Source of the DNA: Pseudomonas resinovorans NBRC 106553
Lineage (GTDB): Bacteria; Pseudomonadota; Gammaproteobacteria; Pseudomonadales; Pseudomonadaceae
Assembly: GCF_000412695.1 (NCBI RefSeq)
Contig: NC_021499.1
Location: forward strand, 2,170,001-2,234,000
Length of the DNA stretch: 64,000 nt
Direction of reading: 5' to 3'
How positions within the stretch are numbered: the stretch's first letter is position 1; the number at the start of each line of letters is the position of its first letter. Both the position numbers and the translations under genes were made by a program. Positions 9,201 to 17,518 of this stretch are shown here, piece by piece. The notes under the pieces were generated by a model. That model was given only the letters and a program-made list of their open reading frames with translations. It searched no databases and was not told the origin of the DNA.

Positions 9201-9906
9201 GCTTGACCTCCTGGGCCACCGGCGCGCTGCTGCCGTGGCAGTTGTCGTGCAGCCACTGGCGCTGGCCGAGGTCTTCCCAGATGCCCAGTTCCAGGGTGGT
9301 GCGGCCGATGGTCTGCTCCACCGGCCAGCCCAGCAGGTTCTCGAAATGCTGGTTGGCTTCGACGATCAGGCTGTCGGCCAGGCGCACCAGCAGCACCACG
9401 TCGGGGCTGAGGTGGAACAGGCTGGAGTAGCGTTGCCTGGAGTTGATCAGGTCCTGGGCGTGTTGCTGCTGCTCGGTGACGTCGCGGATCACGCCGATCA
9501 TGCGCCGCTTGCCATCGGTCATGGGCTGCAGGCTGCCGCTGATTTCCAGCCAGTGCAGGCTGCCGTCGGGCCAGCGTATGCGGTGGAGCAGGGCGCGCTC
9601 GGCCTGGCGTCCATCGAGCACGTCGCGGAACAGGCGCAGGACTTCGCCGCGATCCTCCTCGGGAATCAGTTCGATGTAGTCCACCGGCTTGCGCAGGGGG
9701 CGGTGCGGGTCGAGGCCGAACAGGGCCTGGGCGCCGCGGGACCAGCTCACCCGGCCGGAATCGATGTCCCAGGACCAGGCGCCGAGGCGCGCGCCGTTCA
9801 GCGCAGCCAGCAGGCTGGGGGCATCCTGCCAGGATCGCTCGAAGGCGCTGGGGTCGATGGCGGGGATATGGGGGAGCGGGGGATTCGGGTCACTGGCTTT
9901 GCGCAT
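6235..9906 (-). CDS. Multi-PAS GGDEF-EAL cyclic-di-GMP protein
   Basis: A 1223-residue, apparently soluble protein with no membrane segment. Six PAS domains follow one another (about residues 35-150, 155-275, 280-400, 405-525, 530-650, 655-775), each ending in a PAC-type RDVT/RDIT segment. Then come a GGDEF domain with intact GGDEF at 865-869 and a product-inhibition site RMED (R-x-x-D) five residues before it, and an EAL domain with EALLRW at 998, DDFGTGYSSL and EVIAEGVE. Both catalytic sites look intact, so it could make and degrade cyclic-di-GMP. AAAGGGG precedes the ATG. The PAS input signal cannot be read. Resembles large Pseudomonas PAS-GGDEF-EAL regulators, but I cannot assign a name. 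Confidence 0.93.
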   Translation of the reverse strand: MRKASDPNPPLPHIPAIDPSAFERSWQDAPSLLAALNGARLGAWSWDIDSGRVSWSRGAQALFGLDPHRPLRKPVDYIELIPEEDRGEVLRLFRDVLDGRQAERALLHRIRWPDGSLHWLEISGSLQPMTDGKRRMIGVIRDVTEQQQHAQDLINSRQRYSSLFHLSPDVVLLVRLADSLIVEANQHFENLLGWPVEQTIGRTTLELGIWEDLGQRQWLHDNCHGSSAPVAQEVKLRTRQGGVLDGVLSSQYIELEGQPYLISTFLDTTERKRAENALRISEEKFAKAFRSTPEAVVITDRASGCFMEINTGFERQFGWSQEETIGRSSLELGIWEDPQQRQRMLDTLQRHGRLDELEVNLRRRDGSPATCLLYGEEIELGSRTCLVLTVRDVTLQRAQEQALKDSQERLNLALESADLGTWDWHIDAGTLYGSARASALHGLAREPFEGEFRDFFVYVPDEDRQNMRRAYQEVLEGESDEYQVTYRARFDNGEVHYLESTARLYRDELARPVRMTGILMDISERVRREQRLAASEEKFVTLFQASPDPICVSRIRDGLFIEINPSFSEVFGWQPEQIVGRAAPQIQFWADPEQRSRLYAQILRDQGLDNVEARFRTFDGRLLTCVVSSRFIRVERQLCITTTFRDITARQQAEAALKASQEKFAKAFHSSPDAITITERDTGRYIEVNEGFCRLTGYRADEVLGRTAGDMNIWANPGGREQLLELLRRNGRVHHLEMLGQHRDGSHKVVEVSVEQIELDGKTCLLLTARDISALKDAQAQIQHLAYHDPLTNLPNRALLTDRLKQQIALLRRHGMRGALLFLDLDHFKHINDSLGHPLGDAVLKMVTARLEASVRMEDTVARLGGDEFVVLLTGLEGKRSAVTRQVREIADKLRKLLAEPMLLEGHRLQVTPSIGIALIPDHGDSPADLLKRADIALYRAKDSGRNAIQIFRKTMQEAASERLRLENDLRLALARGEFELHFQPQVDARNNRVTGAEALLRWHHPTLGPQSPGQFIQVLEESGLILEVGAWVLDEACNACEQLVAEGLVDPRDFSLCVNISPRQFRQSDFVERVERSLQRSQLPAQLLKLEITEGIVIQNIEDTIGKMRRLKKLGASFAMDDFGTGYSSLTYLKRLPVDALKIDQSFVREATQDSNDAEIVRAIVAMAHSLGLEVIAEGVEQAEQLAFLEQQGCHLYQGYLYSRPVSLAEFRALLARTSMAP

Positions 9907-10016
9907 GCGCGCCCCTTTCCGGCGATAGGGCAGAGAGTGGGTCGGTGAAGAGTGGCCAATCCTGGCGCCTTCCCGACCCTGTTCTTATTGGCTGGGGTTC
10001 AACTTAGCCTTTGCGC

Positions 10017-10904
10017 TTACAGGTACGCAAGGTCATCGCGCTGGGCATCCAGCAGCGCCATGAAGGCTTTGGCGGCGTTCGACAGGGTGCGCTCGGTGTG
10101 CAGGATGTAGCCGAGCTGGCGCGACAGCTGGATGTCCTGCAGCGGCAGGCGCACCACCGAGTCGTCGAGCATGGTGCGCGGCAGCACGCTCCAGGCGATG
10201 CCGATGGAGACCATCATCTTGATGGTCTCCATGTAGTTGGTGCTCATGGCGATGTTCGGTGTCAGGCCCTCGGCCTCGAACATGCGGCGGACGATGTGGT
10301 GGGTGAAGGTGTTGCCGCCGGGGAATACCGCCGGGTGCCGCGCCACGTCGGGGAGGAAGATGGTCTTGTCGCGGGCCAGGGGGTGTTCCGGCGCGGCGAC
10401 GAAATCCAGCGGGTCGTTCCACACCTGCACCGCCTGTACCGGTAGCGCGGTCTCAGGTGCCAGGGTGATCACCGCCAGTTCCACGCGGCCATGGAGGATT
10501 TCCTCATAGGCCACTTCCGAGTCGAGGAACTGGATGTCCAGGGCCACCTGCGGGTAGGCGCGGGTGAAGGCGCGCAGCAGCGGCGGCAGGCGGTGCAGGC
10601 CGATGTGGTGGCTGGTGGCCAGGGTCAGGCGGCCGCTGATGTCGCCGGACAGGTTGCTCAGGGCGCGGCGGGTGTCGTCCAGCACATTGAGGATCTGGTA
10701 GGCCCGTGGCAGCAACGCGCGCCCGGCCTCGGTCAGGCTCACTTCCCGGCCCAGGCGGTCGAACAGGCGCACGCTGAGCTGCTGTTCCAGGGAGGCGATG
10801 CGCTTGCTCACCGCCGGCTGGGTCAGGTGCAGGCGCTCGCCCGCTTCCGAGAAGCTGCCGGTCTCGGCAATGGCGATGAAGGCATTGAGGCTGGCCAGAT
10901 CCAT
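10017..10904 (-). CDS. LysR-family regulator divergent from leuC
   Basis: A 295-residue LysR-type regulator. The N-terminal winged HTH is clear (MDLASLNAFIAIAETGSFSEAGERLHLTQPAVSKRIASLE), followed by a periplasmic-binding-fold effector domain from about residue 90. GGAG precedes the ATG by 8 nt. It is divergent from leuC with a 170-bp gap containing a 7-bp inverted repeat of T-N11-A type, the usual LysR binding pattern. Control of the leu genes is therefore likely but inferred; the co-inducer could be an isopropylmalate, by analogy with other leucine LysR regulators. Confidence 0.92.
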   Translation of the reverse strand: MDLASLNAFIAIAETGSFSEAGERLHLTQPAVSKRIASLEQQLSVRLFDRLGREVSLTEAGRALLPRAYQILNVLDDTRRALSNLSGDISGRLTLATSHHIGLHRLPPLLRAFTRAYPQVALDIQFLDSEVAYEEILHGRVELAVITLAPETALPVQAVQVWNDPLDFVAAPEHPLARDKTIFLPDVARHPAVFPGGNTFTHHIVRRMFEAEGLTPNIAMSTNYMETIKMMVSIGIAWSVLPRTMLDDSVVRLPLQDIQLSRQLGYILHTERTLSNAAKAFMALLDAQRDDLAYL

Positions 10905-10942
10905 GTATGGACTCCGTGATTGCTGGGGCTCGTATGCTTATA

Positions 10943-10959
10943 CATTCCTCAAAGGAATG
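10943..10959. promoter_or_regulatory. Candidate LysR binding site upstream of leuC
   Basis: CATTCCT (10943-10949) and AGGAATG (10953-10959) form a perfect 7-bp inverted repeat around CAA. The inner TTCCTCAAAGGAA fits the LysR pattern T-N11-A. Its centre lies about 65 bp before the expected leuC transcription start, the usual position of a LysR recognition site. Confidence 0.6.
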
Positions 10960-10980
10960 CTTTAAATAAAAAATATGAAT

Positions 10981-11011
10981 TTGAGTTATTCGATGCAAGC
11001 CCCTAGCATCG
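10981..11011 (+). promoter_or_regulatory. leuC promoter with overlapping inverted repeat
   Basis: TTGAGT (10981-10986) and TAGCAT (11004-11009) are separated by 17 nt and resemble a sigma-70 promoter. The inverted repeat CGATGC (10991-10996) / GCATCG (11006-11011) overlaps spacer and -10 and could be a second regulator contact. A small hairpin (AGGGG 11026-11030 / CCCCT 11038-11042) follows in the leader. Confidence 0.5.
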
Positions 11012-11074
11012 TCCCCACAAGCAAAAGGGGCTTTCGACCCCTGCGCAACGAAGCACGCTGATGAGGACCTGACG

Positions 11075-12499
11075 ATGGCCGGCAAGACGCTCTACGACAA
11101 GCTCTGGGATGCACACGAGGTGAAGCGCCGCGACGATGGTTCGTCGCTGATCTACATCGACCGTCACATCCTCCACGAAGTGACCTCGCCCCAGGCCTTC
11201 GAAGGGCTGCGCCTGGCCGCTCGCAAGCCCTGGCGCATCGACGCCAACATCGCCACCCCGGACCACAACGTGCCGACCACCCGCGCCGAGCGCCAGGGCG
11301 GCCTCGACGCGATCGCCGACGAAGTGTCGCGCATCCAGGTCAAGACCCTGGACGAGAACTGCGATGACTTCGGCATCCTCGAGTTCAAGATGAACGACGT
11401 GCGCCAGGGCATCGTCCACGTGGTGGGCCCGGAGCAGGGCGCCACCCTGCCGGGCATGACCGTGGTCTGCGGCGACTCCCACACCTCCACCCACGGCGCC
11501 TTCGGGGCGCTGGCCCACGGCATCGGCACCTCCGAGGTCGAGCATGTGCTGGCCACCCAGTGCCTGGTGGCGAAGAAGATGAAGAACATGCAGGTGCGCG
11601 TGGAGGGCCAACTGCCCGCCGGCGTCACCGCCAAGGACATCGTGCTGGCCGTCATCGGCAAGATCGGTACCGCCGGCGGCAACGGCCATGCCCTCGAGTT
11701 CGCCGGCAGCGCCATCCGCGACCTGTCCGTCGAAGGCCGCATGACCATCTGCAACATGTCCATCGAGGCCGGTGCCCGCGTCGGCCTGGTGGCGGTGGAC
11801 GAGAAGACCATCGCCTATGTCGAGGGCCGTCCGTTCGCACCCAAGGGCGCCGACTGGAACGCCGCCGTGGCCGCCTGGCGTGACCTCGTGTCCGACGCCG
11901 ACGCCCACTTCGACACCGTGGTCGAGCTGCGCGCCGAAGACATCATTCCCCAGGTCAGCTGGGGTACTTCCCCCGAGATGGTGCTGCCGGTCGACCAGCG
12001 CGTGCCGGACCCGGCCGCCGAAGCGGACCCGGTCAAGCGCGGCTCCATCGAGCGCGCCCTGAAATACATGGGCCTGGCCGCCAACCAGGCGATCACCGAT
12101 ATCCAGCTGGACCGCGTGTTCATCGGTTCCTGCACCAACTCGCGGATCGAAGACCTGCGTGCCGCCGCCGAAGTGGCCAAGGGCCGCAAGGTCGCCGCGA
12201 CCATCAAGCAGGCGCTGGTGGTGCCGGGCTCCGGTCTGGTCAAGCAGCAGGCCGAGAAGGAAGGCCTGGACAAGGTCTTCATCGAGGCGGGATTCGAATG
12301 GCGTGAGCCGGGCTGCTCCATGTGCCTGGCGATGAACCCCGACCGCCTGGAGAGTGGCGAGCATTGCGCGTCCACCTCCAACCGCAACTTCGAGGGGCGT
12401 CAGGGTGCCGGTGGTCGTACCCACCTGGTCAGCCCGGCCATGGCCGCCGCCGCGGCGGTGACCGGTCGTTTCGTCGATGTTCGCGAACTGCTCAAGTAA
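11075..12499 (+). CDS. leuC: 3-isopropylmalate dehydratase, large subunit LeuC
   Basis: This 474-residue aconitase-family subunit isomerises 2-isopropylmalate to 3-isopropylmalate with LeuD, the second step of the leucine branch. Family marks are TPDHNVPTT near residue 60, [15 protein letters not shown], and the [4Fe-4S] ligands in IGSCTNSR and PGCSMC. The length is normal. GAGGA precedes the ATG. leuD follows after 15 nt. Confidence 0.97.
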   Translation: MAGKTLYDKLWDAHEVKRRDDGSSLIYIDRHILHEVTSPQAFEGLRLAARKPWRIDANIATPDHNVPTTRAERQGGLDAIADEVSRIQVKTLDENCDDFGILEFKMNDVRQGIVHVVGPEQGATLPGMTVVCGDSHTSTHGAFGALAHGIGTSEVEHVLATQCLVAKKMKNMQVRVEGQLPAGVTAKDIVLAVIGKIGTAGGNGHALEFAGSAIRDLSVEGRMTICNMSIEAGARVGLVAVDEKTIAYVEGRPFAPKGADWNAAVAAWRDLVSDADAHFDTVVELRAEDIIPQVSWGTSPEMVLPVDQRVPDPAAEADPVKRGSIERALKYMGLAANQAITDIQLDRVFIGSCTNSRIEDLRAAAEVAKGRKVAATIKQALVVPGSGLVKQQAEKEGLDKVFIEAGFEWREPGCSMCLAMNPDRLESGEHCASTSNRNFEGRQGAGGRTHLVSPAMAAAAAVTGRFVDVRELLK

Positions 12500-12514
12500 G
12501 GAAGGAGAGTCGAG

Positions 12515-13159
12515 ATGAAAGCCTTTACACAACACACCGGTCTCGTCGCTCCGCTGGATCGCGCCAACGTCGATACCGACCAGATCATTCCCAAGCAATT
12601 CCTCAAGTCGATCAAGCGCACGGGCTTTGGCCCCAACCTGTTCGACGAGTGGCGCTACCTGGACGTCGGCCAGCCGAACCAGGACAACTCCAAGCGTCCG
12701 GTGAACCAGGACTTCGTGCTGAATTTCCCGCGTTACCAGGGCGCCAGCGTGCTGCTCGCCCGCGAGAACTTCGGTTGCGGCTCCTCCCGCGAGCACGCGC
12801 CCTGGGCCCTGGAAGAGTACGGCTTCCGCGCCATCATCGCGCCGAGCTACGCCGACATCTTCTTCAACAACAGCTTTAAGAATGGCCTGCTGCCGATCAT
12901 CCTGAAGGACGAGGAAGTCGACGAGCTGTTCCAGCAGTGCGAGGCCAACGAGGGCTACCAGCTCACCGTGGACCTGGCGGCGCAGACCGTGACCCGTCCG
13001 GATGGCAAGCAGTACGGCTTCGAGGTGGACGCGTTCCGCAAGCACTGCCTGCTCAATGGTTTCGATGACATCGGCCTGACCTTGCAGGATGCTGAGGCGA
13101 TCAAGACCTTCGAAGGCAAGCACCGCGCCAACAGCCCCTGGCTGTTCCGCGACGCCTGA
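12515..13159 (+). CDS. leuD: 3-isopropylmalate dehydratase, small subunit LeuD
   Basis: This 214-residue swivel-domain subunit partners with LeuC. It shows [12 protein letters not shown] near the start and the substrate-binding loop [15 protein letters not shown], both diagnostic. A strong AAGGAAGGAG lies upstream of the ATG. It is the second gene of the leu operon; the methyltransferase gene begins 19 nt after its stop. Confidence 0.97.
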   Translation: MKAFTQHTGLVAPLDRANVDTDQIIPKQFLKSIKRTGFGPNLFDEWRYLDVGQPNQDNSKRPVNQDFVLNFPRYQGASVLLARENFGCGSSREHAPWALEEYGFRAIIAPSYADIFFNNSFKNGLLPIILKDEEVDELFQQCEANEGYQLTVDLAAQTVTRPDGKQYGFEVDAFRKHCLLNGFDDIGLTLQDAEAIKTFEGKHRANSPWLFRDA

Positions 13160-13178
13160 ACAACCCGAGGAGTACAAG

Positions 13179-13943
13179 GTGAGCGACAAGGCCCATGAGC
13201 AGGTTGTCCAGCGTCAGTTCGGCGAGCAGGCCAGTGCCTATCTGAGCAGTGCCGTGCACGCCCAGGGCGTGGAGTTCTCGCTGCTGCAGGCGGCGGTGCA
13301 AGGCCATGGCGCTGCCCGTGTCCTCGACCTTGGCTGCGGCGCGGGGCACGTCAGTTTCCATGTCGCGCCACTGGTGGGCGAAGTGGTGGCCTACGACCTG
13401 TCCGAGCAGATGCTCGAGGTGGTCGCCGCGGCTGCCGCGCAGCGTGGCCTGGCGAACGTGCGTACCGAGCGCGGGGCGGCCGAGCGGCTGCCCTTCGCCG
13501 ACGCCAGCTTCGACTTCGTCTTCAGCCGTTACTCGGCGCACCACTGGAGCGATCTGGGCCTGGCCCTGCGCGAAGTGCGTCGGGTGCTGAAGCCCGGCGG
13601 CGTGGCGGCCTTCATCGACGTCGCCTCGCCGGGCAGCCCGTTGCTCGACACCCATCTGCAAACGGTGGAGGTGCTGCGCGATACCAGTCATGTGCGCGAC
13701 TATTCGACCGCCGAATGGCTGCGGCAGGTGAGCGAAGCGGGCCTGCACGTCGATCGCCATACGCGTCAGCGCCTGCGCCTGGAGTTCGGCTCCTGGATCG
13801 AGCGCATGCGCACCCCGGCGGTGTTCCGCGACGCCATCCTGGCCTTGCAGAACGCCCAGGGTGAAGAGGTTCGCGAGTATTTTGAAATTGCTGCGGACGG
13901 CTCCTTCAGCACCGATGTACTGGTGCTCTGGGCCGGACGCTAG
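13179..13943 (+). CDS. Class I SAM-dependent methyltransferase
   Basis: A 254-residue methyltransferase of the UbiE/methyltransferase-11 type. The SAM-binding motif I is VLDLGCGAGHVSF, followed by an acidic residue in VVAYDLSEQM and RLPFADASFDFVFSRYSAHHW. The GTG at 13179 has GAGGAG upstream; the earlier ATG of the open frame lies inside leuD. It sits between leuD and leuB in the same direction with short gaps, so it is likely co-transcribed with leucine biosynthesis. Its methyl acceptor is unknown, and no link to leucine synthesis is visible in the protein itself. Confidence 0.85.
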   Translation: MSDKAHEQVVQRQFGEQASAYLSSAVHAQGVEFSLLQAAVQGHGAARVLDLGCGAGHVSFHVAPLVGEVVAYDLSEQMLEVVAAAAAQRGLANVRTERGAAERLPFADASFDFVFSRYSAHHWSDLGLALREVRRVLKPGGVAAFIDVASPGSPLLDTHLQTVEVLRDTSHVRDYSTAEWLRQVSEAGLHVDRHTRQRLRLEFGSWIERMRTPAVFRDAILALQNAQGEEVREYFEIAADGSFSTDVLVLWAGR

Positions 13944-13985
13944 AACGCATTGCATGGCGCGGAGTGCGCCTAACGAGAGGAAAGC

Positions 13986-15068
<1,083 letters not shown>

Positions 15069-15074
15069 TCTGTC

Positions 15075-15107
15075 GGGCCCGCTGGGGTACCAGCGGCCCA
15101 CTTTTTC
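15075..15107 (+). terminator. Terminator after leuB
   Basis: The stem GGGC-CGCTGG (15075-15085, with one bulged C) pairs with CCAGCGGCCC (15090-15099) around loop GGTA, followed by ACTTTTTC. It separates the leu operon from asd. Confidence 0.75.
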
Positions 15108-15124
15108 AAGAAGGTGTAGTTGTC

Positions 15125-16237
15125 ATGAAGCGTGTAGGTCTTATCGGTTGGCGCGGCATGGTGGGTTCCGTTCTCATGCAGCGAATGCTGGAAGAGCGGG
15201 ATTTCGACCTGATCGAGCCGGTGTTCTTCACCACTTCCAACGTCGGTGGCCAGGGCCCCGCGGTCGGCAAGGAAATTGCCCCGCTGAAGGACGCCTATAG
15301 CATCGACGAGCTGAAGAACCTCGATGTGATCCTCACCTGCCAGGGCGGCGACTACACCAACGAGGTATTCCCCAAGCTGCGCGAAGCCGGTTGGCAGGGT
15401 TACTGGATCGACGCCGCGTCCAGCCTGCGCATGCAGGATGACTCGGTGATCGTCCTCGACCCGGTGAACCGCAAGGTGATCGACCAGCAGCTGGACGCTG
15501 GTACCAAGAACTACATCGGCGGCAACTGCACCGTCAGCCTGATGCTGATGGCGCTCGGCGGCCTGTTCGAAGCCGGTCTGGTGGAGTGGATGAACGCCAT
15601 GACCTACCAGGCGGCCTCCGGCGCCGGCGCGCAGAACATGCGCGAGCTGATCAAGCAGATGGGCGCTACCCACGCGGCCGTCGCCGATGACCTGGCCAAC
15701 CCGGCCAGCGCCATCCTCGACATCGACCGCAAGGTGGCCGAAGCCATGCGCGGCGAAGACTTCCCCACCGAAAACTTCGGCGTACCCCTGGCCGGCAGCC
15801 TGATCCCCTGGATCGACAAGGAACTGCCCAACGGCCAGAGCCGTGAAGAGTGGAAGGGCCAGGCCGAGACCAACAAGATCCTCGGTCGCTTCAAGAGCCC
15901 GATCCCGGTGGATGGCATCTGCGTGCGCATCGGCGCCATGCGCTGCCACAGCCAGGCGCTGACCATCAAGCTGAACAAGGACGTGCCGATCGCCGACATC
16001 GAAGGCATGATCAGCCAGCACAACCCCTGGGTGAAGCTGGTGCCGAACCAGCGCGAAATCAGCATGCGCGAGCTGACCCCGACCGCCGTGACCGGCACCC
16101 TCAGTGTACCGGTCGGCCGTCTGCGCAAGCTCAATATGGGCTCGCAGTACCTGGGCGCCTTCACCGTTGGCGACCAGCTGCTCTGGGGCGCCGCCGAGCC
16201 GCTGCGCCGCATGCTGCGCATCCTGCTGGAGCGTTGA
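15125..16237 (+). CDS. asd: Aspartate-semialdehyde dehydrogenase
   Basis: A 370-residue NADPH-dependent enzyme that reduces beta-aspartyl phosphate to aspartate semialdehyde, the common precursor of lysine/diaminopimelate, threonine and methionine. It begins with the nucleotide-binding [11 protein letters not shown], and the catalytic cysteine is in GGNCTVSL (Cys135). The length fits the Gram-negative Asd type. AGAAGGTG lies upstream of the ATG. The terminator just before it implies its own transcription unit. A paralogue follows 110 bp downstream. Confidence 0.96.
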   Translation: MKRVGLIGWRGMVGSVLMQRMLEERDFDLIEPVFFTTSNVGGQGPAVGKEIAPLKDAYSIDELKNLDVILTCQGGDYTNEVFPKLREAGWQGYWIDAASSLRMQDDSVIVLDPVNRKVIDQQLDAGTKNYIGGNCTVSLMLMALGGLFEAGLVEWMNAMTYQAASGAGAQNMRELIKQMGATHAAVADDLANPASAILDIDRKVAEAMRGEDFPTENFGVPLAGSLIPWIDKELPNGQSREEWKGQAETNKILGRFKSPIPVDGICVRIGAMRCHSQALTIKLNKDVPIADIEGMISQHNPWVKLVPNQREISMRELTPTAVTGTLSVPVGRLRKLNMGSQYLGAFTVGDQLLWGAAEPLRRMLRILLER

Positions 16238-16244
16238 CGGCGAG

Positions 16245-16275
16245 CAGGGTGCCGATGAGGCTCGTCGGTACCCTG
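16245..16275 (+). terminator. Hairpin after asd
   Basis: CAGGGTGCCGA (16245-16255) pairs with TCGGTACCCTG (16265-16275), 11 bp including one G-T, with a 9-nt loop. There is no T-run, so it may stabilise the asd mRNA or act as a weak terminator. Confidence 0.45.
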
Positions 16276-16285
16276 AGTCCCTTGA

Positions 16286-16314
16286 TTGCTTGCATGCGGG
16301 GTGGCGGTTACAGT
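16286..16314 (+). promoter_or_regulatory. Possible promoter of the usg-1 gene
   Basis: TTGCTT (16286-16291) and TACAGT (16309-16314) are separated by 17 nt, a fair sigma-70-type match, 34 nt before the ATG of the asd paralogue. Confidence 0.4.
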
Positions 16315-16347
16315 GCCGCTCCTCGCATCGCCATTAAGTAGTACCCC

Positions 16348-17376
16348 ATGAGCCAGTCCCTCGATATCGCCGTGATCGGCGCCACCGGCACCGTTGGCGA
16401 AACCCTCGTCCAGCTCCTCGAAGAGCGGGAATTCCCGGTCGGGAACCTGTATCTGCTCGCCAGCGGCGAATCCGCCGGCGCCTCCGTGCCCTTCAAGGGG
16501 CGCAACCTGCGCGTACGGGACGTGGCCGATTTCGACTTTGCCCAGGTAAAACTGGTCTTCTTCGCGGCAGGCGAGGCGGCGACCCGCAGTTTCGCGGCCA
16601 GCGCAACCGGCGCGGGCTGCTCCATCATCGACCTGTCCGGCGCGCTGGACGCCAGTGAAGCGCCGAGCCTGGTGCCGGAAGCCAACCCGCAGCTGCTCGA
16701 AGGCCTGGTGCCTCCTTACAGCCTCAGCAGCCCGAGCGCCTCGGCGGTCGCCCTGGCCTGCGTGCTGGCGCCGCTCAAGGGCCTGCTCAAGCCGCAGCGC
16801 CTCAGCGTGCTGGCCAACCTGGCGGTATCCAGCCGTGGTCGCGAAGGCGTCAACGAGCTGGCCCGGCAGACCGCGGAGCTGCTCAACGCACGCCCGCTGG
16901 AACCGCGCTTCTTCGATCGCCAGATCGCCTTCAACATCTTTGCCCAGGTCGCTGCGCCGGACGCCCAGGGGCATATCGCCCTGGAGCGCCGCCTTGGTGC
17001 CGAGATCAAGCAGTTGCTCGGTGAGCCGGGTCTGCGCGTGGCCGCCACCTGCGCCCTGGCGCCGGTGTTCTTCGGCGACAGCCTCGCGGTTTCCCTGGTG
17101 GCCGAGCAGGCGGTGGACCTCGCCGCGGTGCGTGAATGCCTGAGCCGGGCGCCGGGCGTCGAATTTGTGGAGGAGGAGGGCGACTATCCGACCGCTGTCG
17201 GCGACGCCGTGGGGCAGGATTCGGTATATGTAGGCCGGGTTCGCGGCGGCCTGGATGACCCTTGCGAACTCAATTTGTGGATTGCTTCCGATAATGCAAG
17301 AAAAGGCGCTGCGCTCAACGCTGTGCAGTCGGCCGAGTTGTTGATAAAACACTATCTGTCAAAGATACTTACCTGA
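16348..17376 (+). CDS. USG-1 protein (asd paralogue without catalytic Cys)
   Basis: A 342-residue protein with the Asd fold: IAVIGATGTVGETLVQLLEER at the N-terminus and the dimerisation domain. At the place where Asd has its catalytic cysteine it reads SSPSASAVALACVL, with serine/alanine instead, so dehydrogenase activity is doubtful. This is the hallmark of USG-1, usually encoded next to asd or truA/fimV in Pseudomonas. Its function is not established in what I know. The ATG at 16348 follows TAAGTAGTACCCC without a strong ribosome-binding site. Confidence 0.88.
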   Translation: MSQSLDIAVIGATGTVGETLVQLLEEREFPVGNLYLLASGESAGASVPFKGRNLRVRDVADFDFAQVKLVFFAAGEAATRSFAASATGAGCSIIDLSGALDASEAPSLVPEANPQLLEGLVPPYSLSSPSASAVALACVLAPLKGLLKPQRLSVLANLAVSSRGREGVNELARQTAELLNARPLEPRFFDRQIAFNIFAQVAAPDAQGHIALERRLGAEIKQLLGEPGLRVAATCALAPVFFGDSLAVSLVAEQAVDLAAVRECLSRAPGVEFVEEEGDYPTAVGDAVGQDSVYVGRVRGGLDDPCELNLWIASDNARKGAALNAVQSAELLIKHYLSKILT

Positions 17377-17398
17377 AAATTGGTAGAAACTTTCTAGC

Positions 17399-17425
17399 TT
17401 GACAATACTGGCTTGGCCTTATCGT
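17399..17425 (+). promoter_or_regulatory. Possible fimV promoter
   Basis: A perfect -35 TTGACA (17399-17404) is followed after 15 nt by TATCGT (17420-17425). The spacer is short, so the -10 is uncertain. It lies about 95 nt upstream of the fimV start, in a 142-bp gap. Confidence 0.4.
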
Positions 17426-17518
17426 TGATGGGGAGCCGCCGATCCGGCGTGCGCAGGCAGCGACTTAAGACCCTCCTCCCGTTATGCGGGAAAAAAGATA
17501 AAACAAGGGAATCACTCT

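Noticed and set aside
6667..9948. 1093-codon plus-strand open frame across the GGDEF-EAL gene
   Set aside because: Antisense shadow; repeated Gln/Ala/Val/Gly text mirrors the repeated PAS domains on the other strand.
11003..13189. 728-codon minus-strand open frame across leuC-leuD
   Set aside because: LeuC and LeuD on the plus strand have all catalytic motifs; the antisense product has none.
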